Assembly: GCF_016860605.1 (NCBI RefSeq)
Contig: NZ_BNJR01000012.1
Location: 310,001-374,000, forward strand
Direction: 5' to 3'
From: Lentilactobacillus fungorum
GTDB taxonomy: Bacteria; Bacillota; Bacilli; Lactobacillales; Lactobacillaceae
DNA length: 64,000 nt
A program made the position numbers and the translations under genes. Below, in pieces: positions 1 through 10,646 of this stretch; position 1 is the first letter of the stretch; each line of letters opens with the position of its first letter. The notes under the pieces are model-generated. The model did not search any database. It saw only the letters and a program-made list of their open reading frames with translations, and was not told where the DNA came from.

Positions 1-429
1 TAATTCATTAGTCAAAATCGTTAACTGATAGTCTTCAAAAGTCAACGTTTCCATCGGTTTAGCAGCTTGCTTTGTTCGCCGGATAACGGCTTGAATTTTT
101 GAAACTAACACGTTTAGCGAAAATGGTTTGACGATATAGTCATCCGCGCCAGCCGCAATCGCCCGAACAGCATTTGGATCCATTTCGGCGGCCGAAATAA
201 AAATGATAGGGACTTTCGATAGTTGTCTTAACTGATTGGTCCAATAAAACCCATCAAACGTTGGTAACGTGATATCCATCAACACAATATCCGGGTTAAA
301 GTTTTGAATTTCGTCAATCACATGATCCCAACTAGTCACGGTTTGAGCGATATACTGCCATTTATGAAATTCCTGAAGCATAGCGGCCGTAATTGTTGGG
401 TCATCTTCAACAATAAAAATGCGATCCAT
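1..429 (-). CDS. OmpR-family response regulator, C-terminus off the left edge
   Basis: The reading frame is open to the window edge, giving the first 143 residues. It starts MDRIFIVEDDPTITAAM, and an AAAGGGGG ribosome site precedes the ATG. This is a receiver domain: acidic pair EDD near residue 8, phospho-acceptor Asp in VLMDITLP, Ser in IFISA and Lys in IVKPF. The linker leads towards what would be a winged-helix DNA-binding domain, which lies outside the window. The style resembles BceR/GraR-type regulators of cell-envelope stress, but that subgroup is inferred. It lies downstream of gyrA on the same strand, separated from it by a terminator. The partner kinase is not visible. Confidence 0.88.
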   Translation of the reverse strand, partial: MDRIFIVEDDPTITAAMLQEFHKWQYIAQTVTSWDHVIDEIQNFNPDIVLMDITLPTFDGFYWTNQLRQLSKVPIIFISAAEMDPNAVRAIAAGADDYIVKPFSLNVLVSKIQAVIRRTKQAAKPMETLTFEDYQLTILTNEL

Positions 430-484
430 TGTTTAACCCCCTTTAAAGGCTTAAATAGCAAGTTAATCATACCATTTTTGCCCA

Positions 485-520
485 AGAAAAAAACTGGTCA
501 TCCAGTTGGATTCCCAGTTT
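485..520 (-). terminator. Rho-independent terminator after gyrA
   Basis: On the minus strand the arms AAACTGG and CCAGTTT enclose an inner TCC/GGA pair and are followed by a run of T (plus-strand A at 487-493). It lies just past the gyrA stop. Confidence 0.75.
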
Positions 521-548
521 AACGGCTTAGTCACTATCTTCTTAATCA

Positions 549-3089
549 TTAATCACCATCTTGATGATCATCGGCTTCAGTTGACTGATCAGAATCGGTT
601 GGTTGATCAGTTGCGTGGTGATCGTCATCTTCATCCGATTGTTTTTCAACTTTAGCCATGGTTGCGACTTTGGCACCATCATCCATACGAATTAAGTGAA
701 CACCTAAAGTAGCTCGACCAGTTTGCGATACATCTTCAACGCTAAATCGAATCATGACGCCCTTATCGGTAATTAGCATGATATCTTCTTCGCCAGTAAC
801 CGTGGTTAAACCAGCAAGTGGTCCATTTTTTTCAGTAACGTTAGCAGTCTTAATTCCTTTACCGCCACGACCTTTGATTGGATACTCGCTAGCCGCTGTC
901 CGTTTACCATAGCCATTTTCAGAAATAATAAATACTTCACTATCTGGCTTTAACGTGTCAGCCCCAACAACATAGTCTAGATCTCGTAGACGAATTCCCC
1001 GAACTCCCGTTGCTGATCGGCCCATTGACCGCACATCTGCCGCGTTAAAGCTAACGGCATAGCCTTTGTGCGTGCCAATAATAATGTTTTGGTTTGGATC
1101 CACAATTAAAACGTTGATAACTTGATCATCATCTTTTAAATGAATTGCCTTAAGACCATTGCTACGAATATTAGCAAATTCAGCTACTGGCGTTCGTTTA
1201 ACGGTTCCGTGTAAAGTCACAAAGAAGAGATCTTTTTCGATATCGCGGTGTTTATCTGAAACGTTGATGACCGCTTCAATCTTTTCTCCATTACTGATAT
1301 TCAGCAAGTTGATGATTGGAATTCCTTTTGCCGAACGACCATATTCAGGGATTTCATACCCCTTCATTCGATAAACTTTGCCTGCGTCGGTAAAGAATAG
1401 GAGAACGTCGTGAGTTGATGTTGAAACTAAATGTTCCACAAAGTCATCGTTATGAACACCCATTCCCTGAACACCACGACCACCACGGTTTTGTGCCTTA
1501 AATTCGGTCGTTGGCAGTCGTTTAATGTAACCATTATGGGTAAGTGAAATAATGACATCTTCTTCTTCAATTAAGTCTTCATCTTCAAGACTTAACACTT
1601 CACCAACCAATAGCTCCGTTCGCCGCGGATCACCAAATTTATGTTGAATTTCAAGTAATTCTTCATAAATGATTTGGTTAACCCGCTCACGGCTGGCTAA
1701 AATCGCCTTGTAATCTTCAATATCTTTCATTAATTGGGCATATTCTTTTTCAATCTTGTCACGTTCCAACCCGGTTAAGCGAACTAAGCGCATATCAAGA
1801 ATTGCCTGAGCTTGTTTATCATCCAAGCCAAAGCCCTCAATTAATTGATTTTTAGCCACTTCACCAGTTTGCGAACCCCGAATAATCTTAATGATTTCAT
1901 CAATGTGATCTAATGCAATTCTTAAGCCTTCAAGAATATGAGCCCTAGCCTGGGCTTTCTTTAATTCATACTGGGTCCGGCGTTTGATGACCTCAACTTG
2001 GTGTTCCAGATAATAGTTCAAGATTTCTTTCAAGCTGAGAATCTTTGGCGTTCCTTTAACGATCGCCAGCATGTTAAAACTAAATGATGTCTGCATCAAA
2101 GTTAATTTGTACAAATTATTCAAAATAACTTCAGCGCTGGCATCCCGACGAACGTCGATCACGACCCGCATCCCTTCACGGTCGGATTCATCATTGATAT
2201 CGGTAATGCCTTCAATTCGTTTATCCCGGGCAAGTTCCGCAATTCTTTCGATTAACTTAGCCTTGTTAACCATATATGGCAATTCGGTGGCAATAATTCG
2301 CTGTTTGCCATCTGGCTTACCTTCAATTTCAACTTTGGCGCGGACAATAATCGTCCCCTTGCCAGTTTCATAAGCCTTTCTAATGCCAGATTTGCCCATT
2401 ACCACACCACCAGTTGGGAAGTCTGGCCCCGGTAATACTTCCATCAAATCAGCCGTCGTCGCTTGAGGATTGCTCATCAATACGTGAATGGCACTGATTA
2501 CTTCGGACAAGTTGTGAGGTGGAATATTTGTCGCCATTCCAACGGCAATTCCTGAAGCCCCATTAACTAGTAAGTTGGGAAACCGGGATGGCAGCACACT
2601 AGGCTCACGTTCAGTACCATCATAGTTAGGTTGAAAGTCAATCGTATCTTTATTAATATCGCGAAGCATTTCCATCGCAATTTTACTCAAACGAGCTTCT
2701 GTATACCGCATTGCCGCAGCGCCATCGCCATCGACAGAACCGAAGTTACCATGACCATCAACGAGCATATAGCGATAACTGAATGGTTGCGCCATTCGAA
2801 CCATTGATTCATAAACCGCCGTGTCACCGTGGGGATGATACTTTCCCAAAACATCCCCAACGATTCTGGCCGATTTTTTATAAGGCTTATCTGGGGTAAC
2901 CCCCAGTTCATGCATATCGTACAAGATTCGTCGATGAACTGGTTTTAATCCATCACGAACATCAGGTAACGCCCGTGCAACAATGACACTCATTGCATAG
3001 TCGAGAAACGATGTTCGCATTTTTTTAGATAAATCAACATTGGTAATTCGACCGGCAATATCACCACTGTTGTTATTTTCGTTGGCCAA
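549..3089 (-). CDS. gyrA: DNA gyrase subunit A
   Basis: GyrA is the breakage-reunion subunit of DNA gyrase, which introduces negative supercoils with GyrB. Visible motifs are the N-terminal winged-helix region, [10 protein letters not shown] in the quinolone region, [10 protein letters not shown] with the active-site Tyr (about residue 129), and a C-terminal beta-pinwheel with a GyrA-box-like KGRGGKG. The last 30 residues are acidic and His/Asp-rich. The frame is open back to an ATG at 3104, but that ATG overlaps a GGAGG ribosome site. The TTG at 3089 is spaced correctly from the GGAGG, so I place the start there (846 residues). Thr stands at the position of E. coli Ser83, which may be natural in this group. 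gyrB lies upstream on the same strand. Confidence 0.97.
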   Translation of the reverse strand: MANENNNSGDIAGRITNVDLSKKMRTSFLDYAMSVIVARALPDVRDGLKPVHRRILYDMHELGVTPDKPYKKSARIVGDVLGKYHPHGDTAVYESMVRMAQPFSYRYMLVDGHGNFGSVDGDGAAAMRYTEARLSKIAMEMLRDINKDTIDFQPNYDGTEREPSVLPSRFPNLLVNGASGIAVGMATNIPPHNLSEVISAIHVLMSNPQATTADLMEVLPGPDFPTGGVVMGKSGIRKAYETGKGTIIVRAKVEIEGKPDGKQRIIATELPYMVNKAKLIERIAELARDKRIEGITDINDESDREGMRVVIDVRRDASAEVILNNLYKLTLMQTSFSFNMLAIVKGTPKILSLKEILNYYLEHQVEVIKRRTQYELKKAQARAHILEGLRIALDHIDEIIKIIRGSQTGEVAKNQLIEGFGLDDKQAQAILDMRLVRLTGLERDKIEKEYAQLMKDIEDYKAILASRERVNQIIYEELLEIQHKFGDPRRTELLVGEVLSLEDEDLIEEEDVIISLTHNGYIKRLPTTEFKAQNRGGRGVQGMGVHNDDFVEHLVSTSTHDVLLFFTDAGKVYRMKGYEIPEYGRSAKGIPIINLLNISNGEKIEAVINVSDKHRDIEKDLFFVTLHGTVKRTPVAEFANIRSNGLKAIHLKDDDQVINVLIVDPNQNIIIGTHKGYAVSFNAADVRSMGRSATGVRGIRLRDLDYVVGADTLKPDSEVFIISENGYGKRTAASEYPIKGRGGKGIKTANVTEKNGPLAGLTTVTGEEDIMLITDKGVMIRFSVEDVSQTGRATLGVHLIRMDDGAKVATMAKVEKQSDEDDDHHATDQPTDSDQSTEADDHQDGD

Positions 3090-3126
3090 ACTGTTTACCT
3101 CCATTCATATCAAGGGAAGAAGCTGA

Positions 3127-3142
3127 TGTTTCATGTGAAACA
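3127..3142. promoter_or_regulatory. parS-like site 1 (gyrB-gyrA gap)
   Basis: TGTTTCATGTGAAACA differs at one central base from the ParB-binding consensus TGTTNCACGTGAAACA. It sits inside a longer palindrome (3122-3147, GCTGAT...ATCAGC). ParB binding is inferred from sequence and from closeness to the origin. Confidence 0.7.
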
Positions 3143-3289
3143 TCAGCGAACGTTTTTTGTGGAACACCTATTCATATTTTTTAATTGCCTGGATCGACGA
3201 CCTTTTTCGTCTAGAAAACACTTAACCGAAAACACCCGTTGCTAAACAGAAACTGATACGCCGGTTTCTAATTGCCCAGCGCCGCACTC

Positions 3290-5233
3290 TCAGACATCCA
3301 AATTCTCCACAAACGTTGCGTTATCTTCAATAAACTCACGCCGGGGCTCTACTTTGTCGCCCATTAACATTGAAAAGACACGGTCAGCCTCTGCGGCATC
3401 CGACGATTCAACCCTCAGCAAATGCCGATTTTCTGGATTCATCGTTGTGTCCCATAACTGTTCGGCGTCCATTTCACCTAGACCTTTATACCGTTGAATA
3501 ACCGGTTTAGGCGATGGTTGCAAGGTTCCTAAGAACTGGCTTAAATCTTCATCAGAATCAATATAACGAGACATTTTTCCTTGACGAACTTGGTAAAGCG
3601 GTGGTTGGGCAACGTACACGTAGCCGGCATCAATTAGCGGCCGCATATACCGATAAATTAACGTTAACAACAAAGTTTGAATATGCGCACCATCCACGTC
3701 GGCATCCGTCATAATAATCAACTTGTGGTAATTAACTTTTGAAAGATCAAAATCTTCACCAAAGCCAGTCCCCATCGCTGTAAACAATGACCGAATTTCT
3801 TCATTAGCTAAGATCCGATCCATGCTGGCTTTTTCAACGTTCAAAATTTTACCTCGAATCGGCAAAATGGCTTGAGTTAACCGCGAACGTCCCTGTTTAG
3901 CTGAACCGCCGGCAGAATCACCCTCGACAATAAACAATTCTGAAATTCGTGGATCTTTACTGGTATTATCAGCTAATTTACCAGGTAAATTACTGATCTC
4001 TAGACCACTTTTTTTACGAGTCACTTCACGTGCCCGTTTAGCAGCTGATCGGGCTTTAGAAGCTAACAGCCCTCGGTCAACAATTTTTCTGGCCATCTTA
4101 GGATTTTCCATCAAAAACTTGGCAAAATGATCACTAAAGATTCGATCAGTCACTGTCCGAGCATCCGAGTTTCCTAACTTGGTCTTTGTTTGGCCTTCAA
4201 ATTGAGGATCTGGGTGTTTAATGCTGACAACGGCGGTCGTTCCTTCACGGACATCTTCTCCTGAAAGATTAGGTTCATTATCTTTCAGTAACTTATTTTT
4301 GCGGGCATAATCATTAATCACTCGAGTTAAGGCACGCTTAAAGCCTTCTTCGTGCGTCCCGCCTTCGTACGTATGAATGTTATTGGTAAACGTCATTAAT
4401 GTATTGTGGTAATCATTGGTGTATTGAATGGCAACCTCTACGGTAATACCATTCATAACCCCTTCCACATAAATTGGTTCATCGAGTAAGGTTTCCTTGC
4501 TCTTATCTAAATATTCGACGTAATGCCGAATGCCGCCTTCATACATAAAGTCTTGTTCAGTTGGTTTTTCGGGACGTAAATCCCGAATTACGATTCGCAA
4601 ACCTTTGTTTAAAAATGCTAATTCACGTAACCTAGCCGTTAACACCTTAATGTCATAAGTGGTGGTTTCTCGAAAAATATCTGGATCGGGGAGAAAATGC
4701 ACTCTGGTTCCGTGTAAGTCATCAGACACCGTCTTGATAACCTTCATTTTTGTCTTAACATGGCCCCGGGTAAAGTCCATATAATAAACTTTGCCGTCTC
4801 GAGTAACCTCAACATCCAGCTCAGACGACAAGGCGTTAACAACGGAAGCACCAACCCCATGGAGGCCACCGGAAACTTTGTAGCCGCCACCGCCGAATTT
4901 ACCGCCAGCATGAAGAATTGTGAAGACCGTTTCTAAAGCGGGTTTGCCGGTTTTTTGTTGGATATCAACCGGAATGCCTCGACCATCGTCGACAACGGTA
5001 ATACTATTATCCTTTTCAACAGTCACGGTAATCTTAGTTGCAAATCCCGCTAATGCTTCGTCAATTCCGTTATCAACGATTTCCCAGACAAGATGATGTA
5101 AGCCTTGCGAACTAGTTGTTCCAATATACATCCCTGGACGCTTTCTAACAGCTTCAAGCCCTTCCAAAACTTGAATTTGGCTCGCATCATATTCGTGAGC
5201 TAATTCTTTTTTTGTCTCTTTCTCATCAGCCAT
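3290..5233 (-). CDS. gyrB: DNA gyrase subunit B
   Basis: GyrB is the ATPase subunit of gyrase. The 647-residue length is normal. The GHKL ATPase domain shows [22 protein letters not shown] and [15 protein letters not shown]. The Toprim domain shows [14 protein letters not shown] and DADVDGAHI, which carry the metal-binding acids. The C-terminal GyrA-binding part includes [15 protein letters not shown]. The start ATG at 5233 follows GGAGAAACGGAT. recF ends 17 bp upstream, so yaaA-recF-gyrB are probably co-transcribed. About 200 bp with a parS-like palindrome separates gyrB from gyrA. Confidence 0.98.
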   Translation of the reverse strand: MADEKETKKELAHEYDASQIQVLEGLEAVRKRPGMYIGTTSSQGLHHLVWEIVDNGIDEALAGFATKITVTVEKDNSITVVDDGRGIPVDIQQKTGKPALETVFTILHAGGKFGGGGYKVSGGLHGVGASVVNALSSELDVEVTRDGKVYYMDFTRGHVKTKMKVIKTVSDDLHGTRVHFLPDPDIFRETTTYDIKVLTARLRELAFLNKGLRIVIRDLRPEKPTEQDFMYEGGIRHYVEYLDKSKETLLDEPIYVEGVMNGITVEVAIQYTNDYHNTLMTFTNNIHTYEGGTHEEGFKRALTRVINDYARKNKLLKDNEPNLSGEDVREGTTAVVSIKHPDPQFEGQTKTKLGNSDARTVTDRIFSDHFAKFLMENPKMARKIVDRGLLASKARSAAKRAREVTRKKSGLEISNLPGKLADNTSKDPRISELFIVEGDSAGGSAKQGRSRLTQAILPIRGKILNVEKASMDRILANEEIRSLFTAMGTGFGEDFDLSKVNYHKLIIMTDADVDGAHIQTLLLTLIYRYMRPLIDAGYVYVAQPPLYQVRQGKMSRYIDSDEDLSQFLGTLQPSPKPVIQRYKGLGEMDAEQLWDTTMNPENRHLLRVESSDAAEADRVFSMLMGDKVEPRREFIEDNATFVENLDV

Positions 5234-5249
5234 ATCCGTTTCTCCTTCA

Positions 5250-6368
5250 CTATTTTTCCAGACTTACATTGCCATTCTCAATTCGAAATATCTTAGGGTT
5301 GGTCAATAGTTCCTGTTGGACGCCGCTTAAGCTCGTCGTTGTTAAAAAGGTCTGAACCTTATCTTGAATTGCCGTTAGTAAATGGGTCTGGCGAAAATCA
5401 TCCAACTCTGACAAAACATCATCCAATAATAAAATTGGATATTCATTGGTTTGTTCTTTCATTAAGTCGATTTCGGCCAACTTAACAGAAAGCGCAGTTG
5501 TCCGTTGTTGGCCCTGGGAACCAAACGACTGCACTTCTTTACCATTAATTACAAAATTCAAATCATCCCGATGAGGGCCAATTAACGTAGTTGAGCGGGT
5601 AATTTCTTTTTCTTTGATTTGCTTAAATTGGTTAAGCAAATTTTGATAAATCGTTTCTACTGAGGTTAATTGATCATCAGCCACCGCTGTTTTATAGGCA
5701 AAGGCTAGCGTTTCTTTTCCCTGAGAAATCTCTGAGTGAATCCTTTGCGCAAACTTCGCCAATTTTTTGATCAACTGCAATCTTTGAAAGATAATTTCAG
5801 CGCCATAAGCCGAAAGTTGATCGGATAAGACATCCAAATAAACCCGATCAGATTGCACATGGTGATGTAAATCTCTCAAATAACGATTTCGTTGTTTTAA
5901 TATCTTTTTATATTGGGTGGAATTATATAGGTATCGATTACTCATCTGGCCAAATTCCATGTCCATAAATTTTCGCCGGACTTGGGGGGCACCTTTGACA
6001 ATCGAAAGATCCTCAGGCGCAAATAAAATGACATTCAATTGGCCAACATAGCTTGAAAGCCTGGCCTGCTCCAAATGATTTACTTTCGCTCGTTTCCCTT
6101 TTGGCCCTAAATCAAGTTCAATTGGAACTGACCCCAGTCGCTTTTGTAAAATTCCTCTAATTTGAGCAGTTTGGCTATTCCAATTGATCAATTCTTTTTC
6201 ATTATTAGTTCGATGGCTTCTAGTGAGGGCTAAAACATAAATTGCCTCTAATAAATTTGTCTTCCCTTGCGCATTTTCACCAAGAAAGACGTTGATCCCA
6301 GCCGAGAAATCGAGTGTTTGATCGATATAATTACGAAAATGATGGAGCTCAATTTTCGTTAACTTCAT
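5250..6368 (-). CDS. recF: DNA replication and repair protein RecF
   Basis: RecF is an SMC-like ABC ATPase that loads RecA at single-strand gaps with RecO and RecR. The 372-residue length is normal. The N-terminus [14 protein letters not shown] and Walker [10 protein letters not shown] are followed by the ABC signature region FGSQGQQRT and Walker [12 protein letters not shown]. Its ATG overlaps the yaaA stop by 4 bp, so translation is probably coupled. It lies in the conserved dnaN-yaaA-recF-gyrB order. Confidence 0.97.
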   Translation of the reverse strand: MKLTKIELHHFRNYIDQTLDFSAGINVFLGENAQGKTNLLEAIYVLALTRSHRTNNEKELINWNSQTAQIRGILQKRLGSVPIELDLGPKGKRAKVNHLEQARLSSYVGQLNVILFAPEDLSIVKGAPQVRRKFMDMEFGQMSNRYLYNSTQYKKILKQRNRYLRDLHHHVQSDRVYLDVLSDQLSAYGAEIIFQRLQLIKKLAKFAQRIHSEISQGKETLAFAYKTAVADDQLTSVETIYQNLLNQFKQIKEKEITRSTTLIGPHRDDLNFVINGKEVQSFGSQGQQRTTALSVKLAEIDLMKEQTNEYPILLLDDVLSELDDFRQTHLLTAIQDKVQTFLTTTSLSGVQQELLTNPKIFRIENGNVSLEK

Positions 6369-6595
6369 TCAGATTCCTGCTTTGAGTGAATAAAAAATAA
6401 GCCAACGCCTGGCACCTCAACGTGATCGCCATCGTATAATTTTCTGCCACGACGATCATCAGGTTCATCATTGACATTAACGACGTTTTCTTTTAAAAAC
6501 CATTTGGCTTGGCCGCCGCTACTAATGATGGCTTCTTCTTTTAGCAACTGCCCCAAGGTCATGTATGGTCCAGCAATGAGTATCTCTTTTTTCAC
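6365..6595 (-). CDS. yaaA: S4-domain RNA-binding protein YaaA
   Basis: A small S4-like RNA-binding protein of the YaaA/YlqU type, always found between dnaN and recF in Firmicutes. It is linked to ribosome assembly, but its molecular role is not settled. The S4 fold region is visible as LKEEAIISSGGQAKWFL followed by DRRGRKLYDGD. The frame is open to a GTG at 6607, but that GTG overlaps the AAAGGTGG ribosome site. The next GTG at 6595 has proper spacing, giving 76 residues. It overlaps recF by 4 bp. Confidence 0.9.
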   Translation of the reverse strand: MKKEILIAGPYMTLGQLLKEEAIISSGGQAKWFLKENVVNVNDEPDDRRGRKLYDGDHVEVPGVGLFFIHSKQESE

Positions 6596-6834
6596 AATTT
6601 CACCCACCTTTTACAGTTACCATTATACCCCTTATTTTATTAAAAGTACATGTTAACAACGATTCTTGGGCATTCTCAGAACTTTTTGACTTTTTGGATA
6701 TTTTTATCAAAAATCAGCGAAAGTTGCTAAAAACTACGTATATGAGCTAATAAATCATTCTCGGTCTTTTTTTACTTTTGAACCTGAAGAATATTAGCCA
6801 GTCAATGAGTGGATTTCACAAAGTTAATTTTAAA

Positions 6835-6869
6835 CAGAAAAAAACCAGCCTAATAACGCTAAGGCTGGC
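6835..6869 (-). terminator. Terminator after dnaN
   Basis: On the minus strand GCCAGCC and GGCTGG form a stem followed by TTTTTTT (plus-strand A run 6838-6844). It separates dnaN from the yaaA-recF-gyrB group, which therefore probably has its own promoter in the AT-rich stretch 6608-6780. Confidence 0.8.
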
Positions 6870-6897
6870 AACGCTGGTGCTTATTGATAATCGTCAA

Positions 6898-8037
6898 CTA
6901 GAACGTCCGAATCGGCGTAATCAACTGAATGAAACTCTCACTGTCTTCAGTTGGGGTTAGCGTAAATGGTCGCAATGCGGACGTAAAATCAAGATTGATC
7001 GTTGCTTGACTAAATGACCGTAACGCATCCTTCATATAATCCGGATTAAATGAAATCTCTAATTCATTGCCTTCAACACTTTTAGGAACCATATCTTCTT
7101 CAACATTACCAACGTCTGGTGAATTGCCATAGATGGTAACAGCTTTCTTATCAGGGTCAATCGTGATCTTTACCACATTATTCCGGGATTCGTGAGAAAG
7201 TAAGGAAGCCCGTTCAATTGCAGCCAATAATTCAGGTGCCTCAAAAGAAACTCGGGTATCGTAAGAATCTGGAATCAGCCGGGTTGTATCCGGATAATTG
7301 CCTTCAAGTAAGCGTGAATAAAAGAGCGTATCGCCAATGACAAATAGAGCTTGATTTTCCGTAACCGACAATGAAATTTCTTCCTGCGCGTCTTCAACCA
7401 TCCGTGATAGTTCCGTTAAACTTTTTCCTGGAATCACAAAATCATAAGCATCATCAATGGACGACTCTAAAGTCACTTTGCGTTGGCTTAATCGATGACT
7501 ATCTGTTGCGACTGCCAAAATGTTGTTACCGGAAATAACGAAGTGAACACCTGTCAAAATGGGGCGGCTTTCTTGGTTGGAAACGGCTACTACAGTTTGA
7601 CTAATAATTTGTTTAAACAGGTCTGCTGCCAGTGGAATTGATGTGTTGGTTTGAATTTCAGGCAAATGTGGATAGTTGTTCGCATCTAATCCATTAATTG
7701 TAAAAGAAGATTGACCTGAAGTAATCATTGTCTGGAAATTTTCGCCAACCTCAAGCGTAATGGTATCCTGCGGTAATTTCTTAACAATGTCGGTAAAGAA
7801 ACGAGCGGGCAAAACAATTGATCCTTCTGATTCAACCGCCAATAAGTTATCTGGATTATCTGCTTTAATAGTTGTTTCAATTGAAATATCAGCATCGCTA
7901 CCTGTCAAGACAATCGCAGATTGGGTAACGACTAGTTTAAGTCCCGTCAAAATTGGAATTGTTGTCTTAGTAGAAATTGCTCTAGAAACGGTGTTGAGTG
8001 CTTTTGTAAATGCTGTTCGACCAATTGTAAACTTCAT
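6898..8037 (-). CDS. dnaN: DNA polymerase III beta sliding clamp
   Basis: The ring-shaped processivity clamp of the replicative polymerase. At 379 residues it has the usual length for three clamp-fold repeats. Recognisable segments are the N-terminus MKFTIGRTAFTKALNTV, the stretch NQESRPILTGVHF in the middle domain and the C-terminal FIQLITPIRTF. The last follows the family's usual ending, where the protein-binding pocket lies. A GGGAGG ribosome site lies 12 bp before the ATG. The gene follows dnaA on the same strand, and the gap between them carries the candidate unwinding region. Confidence 0.98.
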   Translation of the reverse strand: MKFTIGRTAFTKALNTVSRAISTKTTIPILTGLKLVVTQSAIVLTGSDADISIETTIKADNPDNLLAVESEGSIVLPARFFTDIVKKLPQDTITLEVGENFQTMITSGQSSFTINGLDANNYPHLPEIQTNTSIPLAADLFKQIISQTVVAVSNQESRPILTGVHFVISGNNILAVATDSHRLSQRKVTLESSIDDAYDFVIPGKSLTELSRMVEDAQEEISLSVTENQALFVIGDTLFYSRLLEGNYPDTTRLIPDSYDTRVSFEAPELLAAIERASLLSHESRNNVVKITIDPDKKAVTIYGNSPDVGNVEEDMVPKSVEGNELEISFNPDYMKDALRSFSQATINLDFTSALRPFTLTPTEDSESFIQLITPIRTF

Positions 8038-8072
8038 GCTTTAAATCAACCTCCCAAGAAGTGGTGAATAGA

Positions 8073-8215
8073 CTATATTTAATTAATAAAAGAAAAAGTA
8101 GTAACAGTAGGCACTGTGGAAATGTTGATAACTTTGTTTAAGTCTGAAGTTATCAACAAAAAAGCTGTGGATAAAACTGTGCATAACTGCTCGGCCTTTT
8201 TATTAATTATCCACA
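8073..8215. other. oriC: oriC unwinding region in the dnaA-dnaN gap
   Basis: Read on the plus strand: an AT-rich tract (8073-8092), then triplets AAG TAG TAA CAG TAG (8096-8110) resembling DnaA-trios, a short GC step (8111-8114), then DnaA boxes. The boxes are degenerate TGTGGAAAT (8115-8123) and TGTTGATAA (8123-8131), TTATCAACA (8150-8158), exact TGTGGATAA (8166-8174), TGTGCATAA (8178-8186) and TTATCCACA (8207-8215). This order matches the bacterial basal unwinding module described for Bacillus. Function is inferred from the layout. Confidence 0.8.
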
Positions 8216-8230
8216 GCCGATTATACCATT

Positions 8231-9583
8231 TTAACTAAGCTCACTTTTGATATCGGCGATTTCTCTGCGTAAATCAGCATCAATTTTGATGATTTCGGCA
8301 ATTTTATCGCAAGCGTGAATGACGGTTGTGTGATCTTTGCCACCGAATTCTTTACCAATCTTAGGTAAGGAATTGCTGGTCATTTCTCTTGAAAGATACA
8401 TGGCGATTTGTCTTGGCATCACAATTGACTTCATACGTTTTTTACCTTTTAGGTCGCTAATTGAAACGTGAAAATAGCTGGCGACCTTATTTTGAATATC
8501 AACAATCGATAACTCTTGGCTGGTCTTGGTTAACTTAAGCCCCCGTAAGGCTTCGTAAACCAAATCAGTTGTTACCGGCTCGTTTTTGAGCTTGGAATAA
8601 GCTTGAACCCGAGACAGTGCCCCTTCTAATTCCCTGACGTTTGAGTCAATTTGGCCGGCAATATAAGCCAGGGTATCGTTTGGAATGGCTAGGTTATCCA
8701 GTTTAGCTTTGTTCTTGAGAATGGCAATTCTGGTTTCTAGATCAGGCGGCGTAATGTCAACCGGCAGTCCCCAGGCAAAGCGTGAAACCAGGCGTTCTTG
8801 CAGCTTGGGGATTTCTTGGGGAACCCGATCGGACGTCAAAACAATTTGCTTATTATTGTTATACAAAGCGTTAAATGTGTGGAAAAACTCTTCTTGAGTC
8901 CCTTCTTTTTGGGCAAAGAACTGAATATCATCGACCATCAAAATGTCTACGTCGCGGTATTCTCGTCGGAATTCTTCAGTACGATTAGTTTGAATTGCGT
9001 TAATGAAGTCATTGGTAAAGGCTTCACTGGTGACGTACTTAACGTTAGTTTCTGGATGATCTTCGAGTCGTTTATTGCCAATTGCCTGCATTAAATGCGT
9101 TTTGCCTAAGCCGACACCCCCGTAAAAGAACAACGGGTTGTAAAGCTTGCCAGGTTCTTCTGAAACAATTAACGCAGCTGCATGAGCCATTTGATTGCCT
9201 TTGCCGATGATAAAGTTATCGAATGTGTAGTTGGGATTGAGATGATTATCTTTACTAAAGGAAAAATCATCACTAACCGCGTTGTCTGAATCTGGATTGG
9301 CTGGCTGCTCTGAAGTTGGGTCTTCTTTTTGGATATCAGCGTCGAGAACAAACTTTGGCTCAATGTTGCCTTTGGTAATGATATAGGCATATTCAATGAG
9401 GTTCGGTGCCAATTGTTGTTTCCAGTAGTCCAAATGTAATTCAGAAGGTAAAGATAGCGTGAGTGTTGCCCCGTCAAAACTAACAGGTGTAACCGGCTTG
9501 ATCCAAGTGTCGTATGTAAGGTCAGTCGTATTACTTCGAAATTGTTCACTTAATTTTTGCCATAAAGAATCCTTATCAAGCAC
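8231..9583 (-). CDS. dnaA: Chromosomal replication initiator DnaA
   Basis: The AAA+ initiator that binds DnaA boxes and melts oriC. It has 450 residues. Domain I is N-terminal, followed by an acidic, Asn/Ser-rich linker at about residues 85-115. Domain III carries Walker [11 protein letters not shown] and Walker [12 protein letters not shown]. Domain IV carries the DnaA signature [15 protein letters not shown]. The start is a GTG after GAGGGGGGAAA. DnaA boxes lie on both sides of the gene, including in its own promoter region, so autoregulation is likely. Confidence 0.98.
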   Translation of the reverse strand: MLDKDSLWQKLSEQFRSNTTDLTYDTWIKPVTPVSFDGATLTLSLPSELHLDYWKQQLAPNLIEYAYIITKGNIEPKFVLDADIQKEDPTSEQPANPDSDNAVSDDFSFSKDNHLNPNYTFDNFIIGKGNQMAHAAALIVSEEPGKLYNPLFFYGGVGLGKTHLMQAIGNKRLEDHPETNVKYVTSEAFTNDFINAIQTNRTEEFRREYRDVDILMVDDIQFFAQKEGTQEEFFHTFNALYNNNKQIVLTSDRVPQEIPKLQERLVSRFAWGLPVDITPPDLETRIAILKNKAKLDNLAIPNDTLAYIAGQIDSNVRELEGALSRVQAYSKLKNEPVTTDLVYEALRGLKLTKTSQELSIVDIQNKVASYFHVSISDLKGKKRMKSIVMPRQIAMYLSREMTSNSLPKIGKEFGGKDHTTVIHACDKIAEIIKIDADLRREIADIKSELS

Positions 9584-9659
9584 TTTGAATTTCCCCCCTC
9601 TGATTTGAGTCGTTTACGAAATGCAAATTAATTCTAGCATTCTCCAGAAAAGTTTTCCA

Positions 9660-9960
9660 CAGGCAAAAAAGGCCTGTGTATAATTGTTTCACAGGGAGGG
9701 GAAAACGGAATAAGTAACTTGTGGATAAGTGGAAAACAAACAGGGAATTATCCACAATTCACAGGTAGCTGTGGATAACCAAAGCCGATACGAACAAGGA
9801 TATTTCAAAAAAAGAAAAAGAAATCCACAGCCTGTGGATAACTTTAGAAACAATCTGTGAGTCTGTGGATAAGCCTGTGTAAACTGCCAAAAATAACCAG
9901 TGGGATTACCGTAGTTATCCACAGCTTTTGTTCATGAAACAAATTTAAACTTTTTTTGCT
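9660..9960. other. oriC: Upstream DnaA-box cluster of oriC / dnaA promoter region
   Basis: Between dnaA and rpmH there are seven boxes matching TTATNCACA on one strand or the other: 9675-9683, 9720-9728, 9748-9756, 9770-9778, 9833-9841, 9864-9872 and 9915-9923. An AT-rich run follows at 9940-9965. With the cluster downstream of dnaA this makes a split origin. The remainder of the gap up to rpmH (9961-10087) is AT-rich and probably holds the rpmH promoter. Confidence 0.85.
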
Positions 9961-10087
9961 TTTTAGAAGAACTGAGAAAAGCCTATTCCATTAATTAGCA
10001 ATTTATGTTAGTATATTTGGGAAATGCATTTGAACATATAGTGAATGAATGCTTAAACGCGACTTCGAAGCAAAGGAGGATATCATC

Positions 10088-10222
10088 ATGAAGCGAACTT
10101 ACCAACCAAAGAAGCGTCACCGCGCTCGGGTTCACGGATTCCGTAAACGGATGAGCACCAGCAATGGTCGTAAAGTGCTAGCACGCCGCCGGCAAAAGGG
10201 TAGAAAATCATTGTCTGTTTAG
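10088..10222 (+). CDS. rpmH: Ribosomal protein bL34
   Basis: A 44-residue basic protein starting [18 protein letters not shown] and ending KGRKSLSV. This is the typical bL34 sequence, rich in Lys and Arg. A strong AAAGGAGG ribosome site precedes the ATG. It heads the conserved rpmH-rnpA-yidC group, which diverges from dnaA across the origin. Confidence 0.97.
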   Translation: MKRTYQPKKRHRARVHGFRKRMSTSNGRKVLARRRQKGRKSLSV

Positions 10223-10248
10223 ACCACTGACCATTCAGTGGTCTTTTT
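10222..10248 (+). terminator. Hairpin terminator between rpmH and rnpA
   Basis: The arms GACCACTGA and TCAGTGGTC form a 9-bp stem followed by TTTTT. It begins at the rpmH stop, so it probably reduces transcription into rnpA and keeps bL34 mRNA in excess. Confidence 0.8.
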
Positions 10249-10280
10249 CATATTTTTTTGTAAATTTGTGGAGATGGATC

Positions 10281-10646
10281 ATGCGAAAATCGTATCGAGT
10301 AAAAAAAGAGGCAGAGTTTCAAAAAGTATTTGAAACTCATAACTCGGTTGCAAATCGTCAATTTGTTGTCTATTCCTTGGATAAGCCTAACCAACCACAT
10401 TTTCGCGTCGGCATTTCCGTTGGTAAAAAAATTGGCAATGCTGTACATAGGAATTGGGTGAAACGTCGGATTAGACAAGCGTTACTGGAATTAAAGCCTG
10501 ATTTGCGACAAGATGTTGACTTTATCGTGATAGCACGCCCATCAACGGATCAGATGTCGAGCAAGAAGATCAAAGCAGGTTTGATTCACGTACTTAAGTT
10601 AGCTAAGCTGATCGATTCCAACTATGATAGTGGGGAAAAACGTTGA
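10281..10646 (+). CDS. rnpA: Ribonuclease P protein component
   Basis: The protein cofactor of RNase P, which matures tRNA 5' ends. It has 121 residues from MRKSYRVKKEAEFQKVF. The conserved RNR signature region is visible as GKKIGNAVHRNWVKRRIRQ. An in-frame upstream ATG at 10266 would add five residues (MWRWI), but the GGAGATGG site favours the ATG at 10281. The stop codon overlaps the TTG start of yidC by 3 bp. Confidence 0.96.
   Translation: MRKSYRVKKEAEFQKVFETHNSVANRQFVVYSLDKPNQPHFRVGISVGKKIGNAVHRNWVKRRIRQALLELKPDLRQDVDFIVIARPSTDQMSSKKIKAGLIHVLKLAKLIDSNYDSGEKR

Noticed and set aside
9689-9922. 77-residue frame on the minus strand between dnaA and rpmH
   Set aside because: It is made of DnaA boxes and AT-rich origin sequence and has no ribosome site.
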